64,000 nt of DNA, taken from contig OY776677.1 in the NCBI GenBank assembly GCA_963675555.1, positions 149,992,971-150,056,970 on the forward strand, in the 5' to 3' direction. This document shows positions 29,916 to 42,063 of this stretch, in pieces; position 1 is the stretch's first letter; every line of letters starts with the position of its first letter. Source of the DNA: Leptura quadrifasciata (lineage: Eukaryota > Arthropoda > Insecta > Coleoptera > Cerambycidae). A program made the position numbers and the translations under genes. Under the pieces are notes generated by a model. That model did no database searches, was not told the DNA's origin, and saw nothing but the letters and a program-made list of their open reading frames with translations.

Positions 29916-30206
29916 AGAATTTTCATATTTTTTCGAATAACTCGGTAACGCCATGTCAAAAACAATAAATCTGGATGTCTTTGGAAAAGTAATTTTACAC
30001 TGAATTCATAAATATAAAATACATAGGGTATTCCTTTCAAAAAAATGACCCTGAAGATGCTCCGCTGTAGCGAGTCACTCTGTATATTTCAAAATATTTT
30101 TAAAATGTGCGCTTTTGACGCTATACCACTGCCATAAAAAAATAATTTTCCAAAGTCTTCTAATAAAGAAGATATTGGACTTTGACACACTATTGGGCGA
30201 CCTGTA

Positions 30207-31788
30207 TGTGCATGCGCAATGCTGGATAAACTCCTCAAAAATAGCTCGTGGTTTCCTGATAACGGCTTACACAGTTTTTATGGATATAGTTGTATGCAAA
30301 TACCTGGCATTGTACACCGTAAAAAAAAGGGAGAACCTGCAGGTGAATCCAAAAACTCGAAATTTGTTACACAGAGTTTATGACAATTAAAAGGAAACAT
30401 TGTACAACCTCAATATACTATCATCATACTTCAAACAAGGGCGGAAAAAAGGGCATAAGCGTTAAACAAAATTAGTTCCTTTACAAATTTCCGAATTTCA
30501 TAAAAGCTTATTTTATATATCACTTAAAATAGAATTTATGGAAACGGAAACCGGAGGAGTAATGATAGGAAGAGGAGAGGATTTCCGTTTTAAACTTGTT
30601 AAAAAGTTTAGCATATAACTGACATAGAAATTTTTTAAATAATAAAATTAATCAGTATGATCGTGAAAACGATTAAATTTTCATTATCCCTAGATGCTTT
30701 TATGCAAACGGAAATTCATTTCTAATTAATGGTTTTAATCGATTACAGATATTTATACTGAGTCTTTCAATAATGTGAAATTAGCGCTTTGCAAATAATC
30801 TCCTAAACAAGAGGATGATATCACCGTGACATGAAAATTTTGTCGAGGAATAGCTAAATATTTGAAAAGAAGTGTTATATCTTAGAATACTGAATGGAAA
30901 ATGAATACCTCTTCTTTTGGTATTATTTGTAAGCGTGTCAAATTTCACTACATCAGCTTCTCCTAATGTGAGTTAGTATTGAAAAAATACATCATTGAAG
31001 TTTCAACCTTTTTAATTCACTCATGATTACAATTTTGGAATTTTTCCCATTATTTTTAGGTACTTTATATATAGTTAAAATCACGAATGTTGTCGTTCAT
31101 ATCATTAATTTATGTACTTATCAACGACATGCGATTGTTCTATATTTGTAAATATAAAGCGTATGGGAAGTAAATAACAGAAAGTCACGTCTCCTGAAGC
31201 TACGATAGAATTTACAAATGAATATTAAAACCGTAGTCGTAGCCGCAACCAACGTTGAGCACTCTGTCAGCTCTCTATAAATTCGGTAACTTGTAGTGGA
31301 TAAGGGACTGAATGCAGTAGCCAGGGACATGGTGGTAAAATTAAATTAGTACTTTAATCAGGAAAAATGTAACGGATGTTCCCTTTTACATTTGCAAGAA
31401 ATTTATTAGGTAAATTGTAAAATTATATGCGGCAATGGACGTTAAAATGCTTTGTATCGCAACCTATTATTGTCCATATATTTTCATTCTAAAATACTTT
31501 TGTCTGGCAAACATTGATACACCCATGCGTGCCATTCTGTGTAACCTTGAGTTGATTTGATTCGGAAATTTGAGGATGATAACGACAACATTCGTGATTT
31601 CAACTTTAAGTACCCCAAATTTCTACTTTTTAATTCATCTATAATCATCTGGAAACAAATCAGAACATATAATTGTTTTAATTTTCTACCTTCTATCTCA
31701 CTCCGCATGATTATAATTTTGCATTTTTTAAATTCTTCTCGTTATCCTTGAGGTATTCTATATAGTATGCTGGAAATCAACTCACAAG
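30207..31788. other. Unrecognised AT-rich DNA with a diverged internal duplication
   Basis: No gene seen. A stretch near 31015-31076 (TCATGATTACAATTTTGGAA ... AGGTACTTTATATATAGT) is similar to 31700-31768 (GCATGATTATAATTTTGCAT ... AGGTATTCTATATAGTAT), suggesting an old repeat pair. Confidence 0.3.
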
Positions 31789-31789
31789 C

Positions 31790-31990
31790 TCCTATTATAA
31801 ACACCACAGAAATTAGACAACCCCAGGGGCTTGTACGGAAGAAGGTTACACATTGAAAAAACGCGGACATACAACCATTTCCTCTGACAGTGCCAGTACC
31901 GGAGACAAGATTCGAACTCGGTGGTGCGATGTCCGTCTGATTAATCACGATTGCCACCTCGCGCCTTAATCCACTCGGCTATCGACCAGA
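31790..31990 (-). mobile_element. tRNA-derived SINE, family A, copy 1
   Basis: On the minus strand the head reads GATAGCCGAGTGGATTAAGG (box A of Ser/Leu type), followed by GAGTTCGAATCT (box B), then a body with GGAAATGGTTGTATGTCCGC and a tail ending TTTCTGTGGTGTTTATA. Copies at 37510 and 61116 share head, body and tail. The box spacing does not make a functional tRNA cloverleaf. Confidence 0.85.
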
Positions 31991-32555
31991 TAATTCCTGA
32001 AAGTGAATTATTTTCTGGACTACAACAATACCTCTATTAAATGTAATTGGAAGAAAGAAATTCTCATAACAAAATAAGTGCCATCACAACAAGCACTAAT
32101 TAGTCTTGGTCAAATATTGTAAAAGTCAGTTTGTTTGCATAATTATTTACATGGATTATTTCACAAACATCCCTTTATACATGTTAAGTAGTTTTACATT
32201 ACATATACTCATAATATTCGAATAAAACAAAAAATAGCTGCCTCTGACTAACTGAAGTGCATGCAGATAACAAGCAGAGCACCCTAGAGAGATGTATGAC
32301 ATACAATTTTGAGACATTGTGCGGAATTTCCTTCAATGGTATTTTAACATTGAATGATACATCCCAATGCAATTTATTTTCCATTCGCTTTATTTGTATT
32401 TTCTTTTTTTCAACGGAACAAAATTGGATTTATTCGTTATGCACGAGTGAATAAAACATGTATATTTGCGATTTACGATAATAATGTACCGTAGAAAAAC
32501 AAAGTTGATATTAAAGGGTAGAAAGGACCGAATATTATCCTTTTACATAATACGA
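31991..32555. other. Unrecognised sequence
   Basis: No gene or known repeat. Overlapping 61-65-codon frames on both strands around 32199-32454 have no recognisable pattern. Confidence 0.3.
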
Positions 32556-32875
32556 GACATTTATGTATTTATTTATTAATCACCACTCTACAGACAAAAT
32601 GTTCCCAGATACAGAGTTGTACGTACATACACATAGACAATTATACAATAACCATTCCCTACGACATTGCCGTCTGTCGCAACTGAGACTCGAACTCAGG
32701 AATGGTACAGCGACTAGACGTGTTGTCTCTTACACATCCTCTTCTAGTATACTGCTACCAACTCGGTAGCACATAAAAAATCCACTAAACATACATACCC
32801 TAGCCAAAATTCGAACCCAGAACACCATGCAAGCATAACACGTAAGCATTGAGCCACTGAGCCGCTATAGCTTAC
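32556..32875 (-). mobile_element. Dimeric tRNA-like SINE, family B, copy 1
   Basis: Two tRNA-like box B motifs on the minus strand: GGGTTCGAATTTTGG (about 32805-32819), preceded by GGCTCAGTGGCTCAATGC (box A-like, about 32852-32869), and GAGTTCGAGTCTCAG (about 32683-32697). The tail toward 32556 is T-rich on plus, that is A-rich on minus. The same two-part order is seen at 35317-35634 and 60019-60290. Confidence 0.75.
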
Positions 32876-33254
32876 AAAAGGTACGCCAACTCGATGCTTT
32901 ATTTTTAAATCTAAAAATACACTTCTTTGAAGCTGGTAGATGAGTTTTTCGAAACATGTACGATATACGTAGTGTTAGGAAAACCAGCGCTTTAAACGGT
33001 TCTTGTATTAAGATAAATAAAGAATATGTGTCTTAAACCACCCAAAGGTTTATAGAAACAAATGTCTAAACTTCTGTCTGGAAAATACAAAATGAATACA
33101 ATTAATAAAGAAATGTTAGCAACAAACTTTGATTGGTCCTTTTTAAATAATTTCGAGGATGTGTGAAAGGTTTTATGAAGCACTAGTAGGTATATTTGAT
33201 AGTTGTATCCCTAAACATGTCCCACGTGCAACACATAAAAGATACCCTCCATGG

Positions 33255-33905
33255 TTTAATGGATTAATTTATTATTATTATTATTATTATTATTAGCCGT
33301 TACTCGAGTCCGAGTATAAAAATGTTACAGTCGATAAATTGTGTACAATAAAAAACAAGTAAAAGGTGTAGTCTATTGAAATTCCCATTCATCTACGGTG
33401 CACACGACTATGGCTATAGAGGCCAATTCGGGAGAGCACATGTCGACCGCAGTCAGGACAAACATAGACCTGGTTAGGTCTTGGATTCGGCCTTCTTGCA
33501 GCAACATTTCCTTGATAGCTGGCCACAACCCCTCGCCATTCGGTTCTGTCCGCTGCAAGTTGTTCCCATTGCTCGTCTGCAATACCGCAGGATTTTAGAT
33601 TTTCATGGAGAGCGTCTTTGAACCTCTTTCGTTGACCGCCACGCCTTCTTCTACCGCTTAGCAATTCACCATAAAGTGTACATTTAGGAAGGCGGTTATC
33701 ATGCATACGATGAACGTGACCTGCCCATCTTAGGCGTGCTCTTGAAATAAGCACCTCAATTGGAAGGCTGTTTGCTCTCCTGAGTTTTTCCACGATTGAT
33801 ATGTGATGGAACCAACGGATTTTCATCATACCTCTGAGGTGTCTTTGCTGAAAACGTTCTAATTCTTTCACATGACGACGGTAAGTGACCCAGCTTTCAC
33901 GGATT
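33255..33905 (-). pseudogene. 5'-truncated LINE, C-terminal end of RT ORF
   Basis: The minus-strand frame to 33389 carries SWVTYRRHVKELERFQQRHL, RLRWAGHVHRM, LLSGRRRRGGQRKRFKD, a W-x-x-L-A-x-D-R-x-x-WR segment and a final C2H2 unit (CPDCGRHVLSRIGLYSHSRVH). That is the known C-terminus of a LINE family common in invertebrates. The ATG at 33961 lies outside the element, in the interrupted LINE. ATGGATTAAT at both borders is the target duplication. Tail: TAA repeats. Confidence 0.8.
33268..33296. repeat. (TTA)n microsatellite
   Basis: About nine to ten TTA units at the 3' end of the minus-strand LINE insert (TAA repeats on its own strand), the usual tail of that kind of retrotransposon. Confidence 0.8.
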
Positions 33906-35316
33906 AATGGATTAATTATAATAAACATAAAAACCAAATTCTCACTTTGGAAAAAATACAAGAGTACTCACAGTTTAGAAACCTACAATCAGTTTAAAGA
34001 TGTCAGAACTAGAATTAATATTGATATAGATAATGCTTATAAAAATTATATTAGAAATATTGAGTTAAACTTAAAAAGTACTTCAAAGTCATTTTGGGGT
34101 TATGTAAATTCTAAAAAGTATAGTTCCACTATACCAAACAACTTAACTCTAGATGGAAGCAATTTGGAATATATGCAAGATATAGTCAATGGCTTTGCTA
34201 GTTTTTTTAGTAACGCGTTTACAAATCGAACTAACCTTTATAAATAGCAATTTAAATTTATTGCTTCAGAGTCAACATCTGCATTTTGCAAGACTTACTA
34301 AAGGTGACGTTCTCAAAGCCTTGCTTAAACTAAAACCTAAATTTGTTAAAAGTCCTGATGATGTCTCTGCATTCATTATACGAGATTGTGCCTATGCTCT
34401 CGCTAAACTTCTAAGTATCCTATTTAATTTATTGCTGCGCATCTGTCTAATCTCAGATGTATGGAAAACATCGCGGATCTGTTCTGTATTCAAAAAGGGT
34501 GATAAAAGCAACATTGAAAATTATAGAGGTATTGCCACAAAATGCAATTTTGCCAAAGTTTTTGAAATAGCCTTATATAATATAATTCATTCGTACATTC
34601 AAACGCAGATTACGACCCAACAACATCATGAGGGGACATCTACGACTACTAACCTTCTTACTATTACTCAATTCATTGCACAGTATATGGACGCAAATAG
34701 TCAAATAGATGTAATTTATACTGATTTTTCAAAGGCTTTCGATAGGCTGGATCATAACTCCGTACTTTTAAGATTAGAAGAAGCTGGATTGTCCTTGCCT
34801 TTGCTGAATCTATTTAGATCATATCACAGGAAGCAGTACGTTGAATGTTGTGGGTTTGTCTCTAATGAAATCTCTGTGAATTCTGGAGTACCGCAAGGGT
34901 CAATTCTTGGACCACTCTTTTTATATTGTTCGTAAATGATATTATCAATGACTTCGATGTCTACTATGTATTATATGCAGATGATATAAATAAATGTTTG
35001 TGTTATAAACAATATCTCAGATTGCTTAAAACTGCAAAATAACTTGTCAACAATCAATAACTAGTGTCACTTAAATAATCTCACTTTAAATGCTACAAAA
35101 TTCAATGTAATGATATTTACTGCATACTGCATATCTGTATATAGGTATGTATTCTGTCACGGATCGTATTTAGCTTTGATGATTTTTGTATTTGTATGTA
35201 TTATTATTTGTTGTATTTGCCCATCCTATAATTGGTTTAAGTACTGTTGGATGGTGTACACTAAAATAAAATAAATGAAACATTTTTTGTATGGTTTCTT
35301 CTCAAACTCAAGTCCT

Positions 35317-35634
35317 TGTTTTTTTTATTTTTTTCACGTGTTATTTAGATTAACGTCTTTGTGAAGTTGAGCATTAGCTATTCCACCACATGACGAGGAT
35401 ACACGCCCGCTCAGAAAGCTACACAGCAACCATTCCCTGCGGCATTTTCATATCTGGCAGCTGAGATGTGAACTCAGGACAGGAAGGCTGTGTTCTCTTA
35501 CACAACCGTGGTGTAGCCTACTGCTACATCTCGATAACATATGTAAAATGCAATTAAGCATCCGTTATCTAGCCAGGATTCGAACCCGGAACTCCTTGGT
35601 CCCAAGCCTAATATACAAACACTAAGCCACTGAG
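35317..35634 (-). mobile_element. Dimeric tRNA-like SINE, family B, copy 2
   Basis: Minus-strand box B GGGTTCGAATCCTGG (about 35574-35588), an upstream GGCTTAGTG box A-like motif, the second module with GAGTTCACATCTCAG (about 35463-35477), and a T-rich end at 35317-35335. More diverged than copy 3 in the second module. Confidence 0.7.
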
Positions 35635-35639
35635 TGTTA

Positions 35640-36660
35640 TCTTTTCACCATTTCTACAATTCTCATTTATTGTCCGGCACTATTCTATTATAAAAAGATT
35701 CGTAAGATATTACTTACTGGCAACCAAATCCATTTTAATTGTATTTTATTATCCAATTTCAGTGTACCTGTTACACATATAAAAAAGATATCGATTATGC
35801 TGACTAAACCAAGTTTTTCAAAGGATTTTCTCATCTTGTCAATGATATTTTAAATTGAACTTCCCATAGGGATACGAATAATTCATGAGGCGTTCACATG
35901 TTTCAAGTTTTTATATAACAAATTTTAATTTAAAATTTAGAAGTCTAGCGCTATACATTCTAAATTTTATGTATGCGCCAAAGGTTCTCTGAGGATCAGA
36001 GAAGTTTACTTGTAAAAGCGATGTCATTAATATCGCTCTGTATACAGTGGCGTGGCTGATAAGAAAAGTTAATTCGTTATAAATTAACTGATCTGTGCGT
36101 TTCCAAATTTAGGTAATTTGTATCATCTGTAACGCCGCTACTTGCATTTTATGAACAATGTAAGCGGTTTTTGCCTCGAGCGTCAGTTTCTGATTTAAAG
36201 TGTGGTAACACCACTTTCTCTATCAACAATATGATAGAGGCCCCAGATAGAATCAGTGAATCTACAATAAAACAGCTAAATTATACAGACAGTTTGGCAT
36301 TCAAGCAAATTAAAAAAATTTAATTACCAAGTAGTATTAAGACGGATATTAAACTTTCTAATTTTTAAGCAATAAACTCCATTATGATAGTCAACTAAGT
36401 TTTAATATACAAATGACAGCATGCACGTAGTCGATGATATACCCGTGCAGCAGAAATGAAAGTGAATCAGACGGTATGACTAGCAGAGCAAAATGGTGAC
36501 TCCACACTTGCAACAGAAGGTAATTTGGACCAAATTTTTGACAGACAGATAGTTTTCAAATTTTAAAATTTCTAACAAAAATAAAGTAATTTGTGAATAT
36601 TACGAAATAGATTGATTTTTGAACTTGACGTTGTAAACCTGGTGATGGAATGGTTAATTG
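35640..36660. other. Unrecognised AT-rich DNA
   Basis: Nothing recognisable on either strand. Confidence 0.3.
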
Positions 36661-36679
36661 CTAAACAAGACGGCACATC

Positions 36680-37110
36680 TCAGTCGAAGTGTCCCACTTA
36701 AAAGCAACGTCCCCTACTGAGAATTTCACGAAAAATTTACCCAAAGTACAATACGATACGTCTAAGTTGGAGAATCCCATTTAAGGGCAGAAAATTTTTC
36801 GGAGATATATTCCGTTGTAAATACTAATGCTTAGAAAATTTATTTAAAAAACAGGTTCGGACGACAAATTTTATTTTACCAGCTATCAATTGGACTTTGC
36901 TTATAACGAACCTGTATGATAGTAATTTATTACAGTTCGACTGAACTGGAGTGTCCCACAGGCAGCGTCCCCAAAGGAGTTATGTCACGAAAAGAGTCGT
37001 TTGACAACATAAAATAAAAATACCAATTCAGAGTATAAGACTTCGACGCAACACCTCTGGAGCGTCCCACTTTAAGGCGGAGTCCCCATAGGGTATTACT
37101 TGCGATAATA
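36680..37110 (+). repeat. Diverged GTCCCACTT...GTCCCC repeats
   Basis: GTGTCCCACTTAAAAGCAAC then GTCCCC at 36689, GTGTCCCACAGGCAGCGTCC at 36951, and GCGTCCCACTTTAAGGCGGA then GTCCCC at 37072. Each is followed by a CACGAAAA- or TGCGATAA-type stretch. Old irregular repeats, no ORF. Confidence 0.45.
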
Positions 37111-37509
37111 TGTCTTCTCAGAATTACTAGCCACAATCGGTTAATTGAAAGTTACTACCAGTTGCTGAAGGCAGAATTTATCCAAAATATGATAAACACA
37201 AATTAAAATTTATTCGAAGAAAATACCAAAATTACCACAAAATATATACGAATTCAAAAGAGCAAATTCTTGGCAAATAGTTGACTCGTCAGGTCGAGCG
37301 CGGAAAACCAACCAATGCGTGGTCACATGTGAACCAGGCAGTCATCATCAATCGACGTGGTAGCAAAATATTTATAACCGGTAGCGTCAATTGATGTAAA
37401 TAATAATTTCTTGACAATTTAGACGACTGGGATTGATTGCAAATAAATTACTTATATTATCTCGGAGAAAAATGAATTTTACAGCTCCAGAATTAACAAT
37501 AAATATAAA

Positions 37510-37719
37510 TAAATAAACACCACAGAAATTAGATACCCCAATTTCAGAAGCCACAGGCTTGAGCAAAAGGGGGTTACACATTGAAAAAACGCGGACATAC
37601 AACCATTTCCTCCGACAGTGCCAGTGTCGGACCCGGGATTCGAACCCGGTGGCGCGATATCCGTGTGATCAATCGCGATTACCACATCGCGCTTTAACAA
37701 CACACGACTATCGGCCAGA
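37510..37719 (-). mobile_element. tRNA-derived SINE, family A, copy 2
   Basis: Same order as the copy at 31790: on minus, a degraded box A near 37715, box B GGGTTCGAATCCC (37638-37650), the conserved GGAAATGGTTGTATGTCCGC body and a TTTCTGTGGTGTTTATT end. It keeps the cleanest box B of the three. Confidence 0.85.
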
Positions 37720-39250
37720 CATGATAACTATAAATCAAGTTGATGTTCTTAAGGCTGGTTTATAATGCTAACTTCGAGCGTTAAATAATTTAAACAATTA
37801 ACTCTCGCGGTTTACACTGCTTGCAATCGGTTTAAAATTAAAATTTTACCTGGTTACTGAAAAGAACCGAATTTAAGAGTTCTCCGGAGTGTATTAGTCA
37901 TCCATGCTTCCAATTTTAATTGTAAATGACTTCACATCAATAATATGACGCAGCCGAATGTACGGTGTGCTTGGAAAGAGAGAGAGATGAAATAGAATAT
38001 GACATTGTACAAATTTATTACAAAAGGGAAAATGTTTATTTTAATAATACCTATGTGGGATGAAAAAAATTATATTTTTTATACATACTTTTTTTCTCTC
38101 ATCATCCCACATTGTAACATATTTTTAATTTCTTTTAGTAAAAGCCGTTTTTTAAAATAATGATTTATATGAGAGTATATCAAAGCATCTTGCCGGCTTA
38201 TATCCGGAGCGCTCTTTCATCCCTGGTTTGATAATTAATTATCAATAATAATAAAAGTATATTATTTCAGACACAAAGTTAAAATAAAAACATGTACCAA
38301 ATTTCAAATTTAGCTTTATTACAAATCAAATATTGTAAACTGAAATGAAATCATAATGACTCGAATAATTTCACTTTACAGTTGCAAAAATGAGTAAAAC
38401 ACGAAATAATATGTTAATATTCCTAAATTCACCCTGTTCATTTAAATAAAGCAAACTTTTTACTAAATTCAAATAAAAAGAAATTCGTTTACCCCGAGGT
38501 GTACACTTTCAATTGGAACATCCAATTTCGTCGAATTGTATTCGTTTAAATCTAATTCATTTATCGCAAGTTTTATTGCCTCTGAGTAAATTTCCATGTA
38601 AGTTTGGCAGAGTACACAAAATGCAGGAAAACTTTTATAGCGCTTTTCGAAAGGACCTGCTTAAAATACATAATAATTTTTTTGTTACCAAAGGCACAGT
38701 GTTAAATCATGAATCTTGCTTGCATTTTCAACCCTTAATATACGGGTAAACAACGTTTTTATTTACGCACTCATCAATCTCCTTTTTTTGATTGAATAAG
38801 TCAGCTCTTAAATAAGGTAGCAAAGAAATCTGGCGATAAAATTTGACCTTAATGTGTGTTCATGATTTTATTCTCTGTTTAGTGGAATTACCTTAAAGCT
38901 GATTTTGTAGATTTCACCGCAACAGTGCTAAGCGATGAAAGCATGAAATTTAACATGTTGGTAACAAAGATCCTAATGTAAACTGATACCCACTTTTTTC
39001 GCATCGCTATCTAATGGCAGGCGCTAAAGAAAAATACAAACAGTGTGGAATAGAATAAATTCAGTATCTCAATTATTGTGCATATTTATAAAAATATCTG
39101 AAACATGTCGATTTTGGATTCTGAAATGACATCCTGCAGCGTACAAATTTCATTCCTAAATTCAACCCCCTTCGAATTGCAGGTGCAATTCCAAAATTTT
39201 TAAATGAGAAGTAGGGGCTTGTGGTACCTCATTTGACAGGTCTTTTCATT
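37720..39250. other. Unrecognised AT-rich DNA
   Basis: No gene seen. ATGTGGGATGAAAAAAAT (about 38062) and CTCATCATCCCACAT (about 38097) form a short inverted pair around a T-rich core. Otherwise no structure found. Confidence 0.3.
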
Positions 39251-39287
39251 CTCTATTCAAAAATGCTACTGCAACCAACAGGAGAGC

Positions 39288-39548
39288 CCGGAGAGGAGTT
39301 TTTAGACTGAAATATTATATTTTAATATTCTGCCCTCTAAAAGCACATTTGAATTATGCTAAGCCTAGTCAGCTTATTTATTTTTCGATTGTAGCAGACA
39401 CTGAACCGCTAGATGGCGCCTGCTGACTATTTTGTATGTCGCTATCCTAACGATACCGAGATGTACCAAATAGTCAAAGGATCCTCGTGTCGTTCGTCAC
39501 ATGCCATGCATTTTATAGAGGAGTTTTTCGACTGAAATATTAGTTTTA
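39288..39548 (+). repeat. 438-bp repeat family, deleted copy
   Basis: Begins GAGGAGTTTTTAGACTGAAA, runs through CCCTCTAAAAGCACATTTGA and GATGGCGCCTGCTGAC, then skips about 250 bp of the unit and re-enters it at TATAGAGGAGTTTTTCGACT. See the full unit at 45517-45954. Confidence 0.75.
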
Positions 39549-39710
39549 AATACAGCGTTTTGTTCTTGCAGGCTAGCAAAAACAATTTCGGTGCTCTTTT
39601 TCAACATTATCAAATAAAACATAAAAACATCAAAATTCTTACAGCTATCTGGCATTACCACTTTTATTGAAAATGCCGTAGCGATTGACAGCAATAAATA
39701 TTTGTCATAT

Positions 39711-41826
39711 ACAGGCTGTCCGTTTTATCAGGGCACTCGAGAATATCTCACTTAATATCGGTCGTACAAAAAAATATATTTTTACGAAAATTATGCCAAT
39801 TTATATAACCTGTAAAATGGTTTAAAGACCTTTGAAATCCATGGCCTACTTTAAGAATTAAGAATATCTCCGTTATTTGAAGAGATACGAGAAAAATTTT
39901 AAGGCGAAAATTTTTTCAAAACAGTGTTTCAACGAGGTTTTATCTTATTTTTTTCAAAACCGCTGTATTTTGAGATTTACTCTTCAGGCTGTTAAAAAAA
40001 TATTTTGAAACGGGCGGCATTAAATAGAGTATTTTCCTCCCTTTTCAATGATATATCACATGCCATATTTATTCATTGGTACTACGTTAGTAATTATAAA
40101 AACATTTTTTTAAAACTAATAAATTTTTTTTAACAAGCATTATACTTGCCGTGGAGAAGTATGATCAAATAAAACGATAAAATAATTCAATAAGTTGTTC
40201 ACATCTTTGATATAATAAAACATTAACACAATTAAGAAGAATAAAGAAGAATAAAGTAAATTCAGGTAACAAAAACAAATTAATAATAAAAAGAATATAG
40301 CACACATTACCATTTATCTAATCCTCAAAATATTTTTTAAGATATCATATCAAGTGTTCAAAGTGTCCACCGCGATTTCTTATGCACAATCGAGCGCGGC
40401 GAGGCACTGCATTTAAAACATTACTCAGTATTTCGGGGGTAACTGTAATACATCCCTGTTGAATTCGAGCTTTTAGGTCCTCTACATTTTGCGGTGTCGC
40501 CGAAAACACCGTATCCCCCATAGCAAAGAATCCATTGGAGTTATATCTGGAGAACGAGGGGGCCATCGAATAAATCCATTGGTACCCATCCAATGTTGAG
40601 GCAAAATGTTGTCTAAATAATCTATGCAAATCTGGGAATTGTGGGGAGGAGCTCCATCTTGTTGAAAATATTGAAAGTTGTGTCGATTCTCTAAAGGTAG
40701 ATCATCTAAGAATTCATTTAATTCAATTCTCAAAAAGTTTAGGTACCTTTGACCACTGAGGTGACCATCATAAAAATAAGGACCTATTAAATTGGTGCTT
40801 AAAATACCTATCCACACATTTATTGAAAAATGATTTTGAAACCCAGTCGGTCTATGCCAGTGTGTATTTTCAGAAGTCCATTTGTAATGAATATTGCGAT
40901 TAAAAAATCCATTATTGGAAAAATTTGCCTAGTCGGACCAAAGTATTTTACTACAAATTAAAATGGATCGGCACGCTTCTTTTCCAACAGCCACCTACAA
41001 AAATCCTCCTTGGTTTGTCCCCCGCTTGTAAATTGTGAACTTTTTTAGGCTTTATAATACCGGTAACCATTTTTCTTTAAAATTTTTCTAGCACTTGCTT
41101 TATTTATATGACAAGCAATTTGAATTTCTCTTAATGACGTTTCCAAATTTTCTGTATTTTTATTTCTTACATAATTAATAACTCGGTTTACCTTATTTAC
41201 ATTATCAGTAACACTGTTCAACCTTGTCTTCTTCTTTAAAAATGGACCACTATTTTTCAGTTTCGTAGCTAATTTTCTGAACAAGAGTTTTATTCGGCTG
41301 TAGTGCTTGTGGAAATCTGTTTCTATATTCTACTTGAGCTAATCCAGAGTTAAAATTGCATTGGCAATATGTAACGAACATATTATAACGATCAATGTGA
41401 GTGAAAATCATTTTTGAAAATCCTAAATTCTTAAACGGGTGTGATTGAGTGAGAGTTTAAGTATTAACTGAGATGATCTGTCAAAAAAATAAATTGTCAA
41501 GTTTGTTCATAGCCAACTATTTTAAAATAATTGAAATAAAAGTGAAATCATGAAATACCAACAAATGGATATTATACCTAAATTAATTGGTAAAGACATT
41601 TTAACTTTCTGAGCAAGGAGTGACGCTTTTATGGAGGACCTCTATACATTGACATAACTGCGAATACTCTTTCTATAATTGCTCCATTGCTTTCTTGATT
41701 ATTATTTTGTTTTTGTTACCTGAATTTACTTTATTCTTCTTAATTGTGTTAATGTTTTATTATAGCAAAGATTTGAACAACTTATTGAATTATTTTATCG
41801 TTTTATTTAATCATACTTCTCCACGG
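39711..41826 (-). mobile_element. Mariner-type DNA transposon, minus strand
   Basis: Holds a minus-strand transposase between inverted repeats of about 125 bp: 40149-40278 (CCGTGGAGAAGTATGATCAA ... TTCAGGTAACAAAAAC) and 41705-41826 (its reverse complement, with a small deletion). TACAGGCTGTCCGTTTTATC at 39713 resembles the outer end of insect elements with TACAGGGTGTCC termini, so the left border may be there. The right-hand equivalent was not found. Target duplication not identified. Confidence 0.6.
40345..41284 (-). pseudogene. Mariner-type transposase
   Basis: Minus strand, in three pieces. 41045-41284 is the N-terminal helix-turn-helix part (REIQIACHINKASARKILKK). 40482-40817 has VWIGILSTNLIGPYF-like sequence, QYFQQDGAPPHNSQICIDYL (second catalytic Asp) and WPPRSPDITPMDSLLWG (third Asp). 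40345-40629 is the frame-shifted C-terminus (VFSATPQNVEDLKARI, GGHFEHLI). Frame changes and missing sequence near 40820-41045 indicate that it is dead. It resembles transposases repeated in many insect genomes. Confidence 0.8.
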
Positions 41827-41857
41827 CTATGGTTTTAATATTTAATGCAAAAATTCC

Positions 41858-42057
41858 TCTATGAAATCCTTATTTTACTATAAGGAATGTAACCAGACTG
41901 CAGCCAACAGCTACTCTCCGGGCTATGTGCCCCGCCGAGCGCTGAATTACAAGTTACAAGCCTGGCGCGTTAAGTGTAATAACCGCATAGTATGTTTGTT
42001 GCAATCGAAGCATTAGCGTTTTGTTGGTAATATGCGATTATTACACTCACCCACAGG
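41858..42057 (-). repeat. 438-bp repeat family, rearranged copy
   Basis: Minus-oriented start (CCTTATTTTACTATAAGGAA, then the variant segment GCTACTCTCCGGGCTATGTG and TGGCGCGTTAAGTGTAATAA), followed by a plus-oriented piece (GTTTGTTGCAATCGAAGCAT ... GCGATTATTACACT). Two pieces in opposite orientation are joined at about 41990. Confidence 0.7.
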
Positions 42058-42063
42058 TTCTAG

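Larger units (their letters stand above)
15600..30206. mobile_element. Composite DNA transposon with long inverted arms, heavily nested
   Basis: The left arm (15600-16888) and right arm (27200-30206, enlarged by insertions) are diverged inverted copies of one another, both beginning TACAGG then CCCAATAGTG at the outer end. The core carries one broken gene on the plus strand. Subtracting the Gypsy element, the mariner and the extra insert leaves roughly 4 kb. An inverted pair around a single gene suggests a DNA transposon with TIRs of about 1.3 kb, but no target-site duplication is visible, so an inverted duplication is not excluded. Confidence 0.6.
27200..30206 (-). repeat. Right inverted arm (with insertions)
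   Basis: Reverse-complement counterpart of 15600-16888 with scattered base changes and small indels. It is interrupted by a mariner-type unit (about 27968-29236) and by about 500 bp at 29415-29915. The outer end ...CACTATTGGG then CCTGTA mirrors the left end. Confidence 0.8.
33110..35285 (+). pseudogene. CR1/Jockey-like LINE ORF2, interrupted
   Basis: A plus-strand LINE: the endonuclease-RT linker begins near 33110 (CIPKHVPRATHKR, PPWFNG), is split by a minus-strand LINE at about 33255-33905, and resumes (SLWKKYKSTHSLETYNQF, to 34247). RT domain 34260-35000 has VFKKGDKSNIENYRG, DVIYTDFSKAFDRLDHN, SGVPQGSILGPLF and, after a frameshift, YADD near 34975. It lacks RNase H. The 3' end with TGGATGGTGTACACTAAAAT and an AAATAAATGAAA tail closes near 35285. 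Frameshifts at about 34200 and 34930 make it inactive. Confidence 0.8.

Noticed and set aside
37600..37719. tRNA genes at the GGTTCGAATCC sites (also 31920, 61230, 32810, 35580, 60165)
   Set aside because: Boxes are too far apart or in the wrong context for a cloverleaf, copies share long non-tRNA bodies, and tails are A-rich. They are SINEs.
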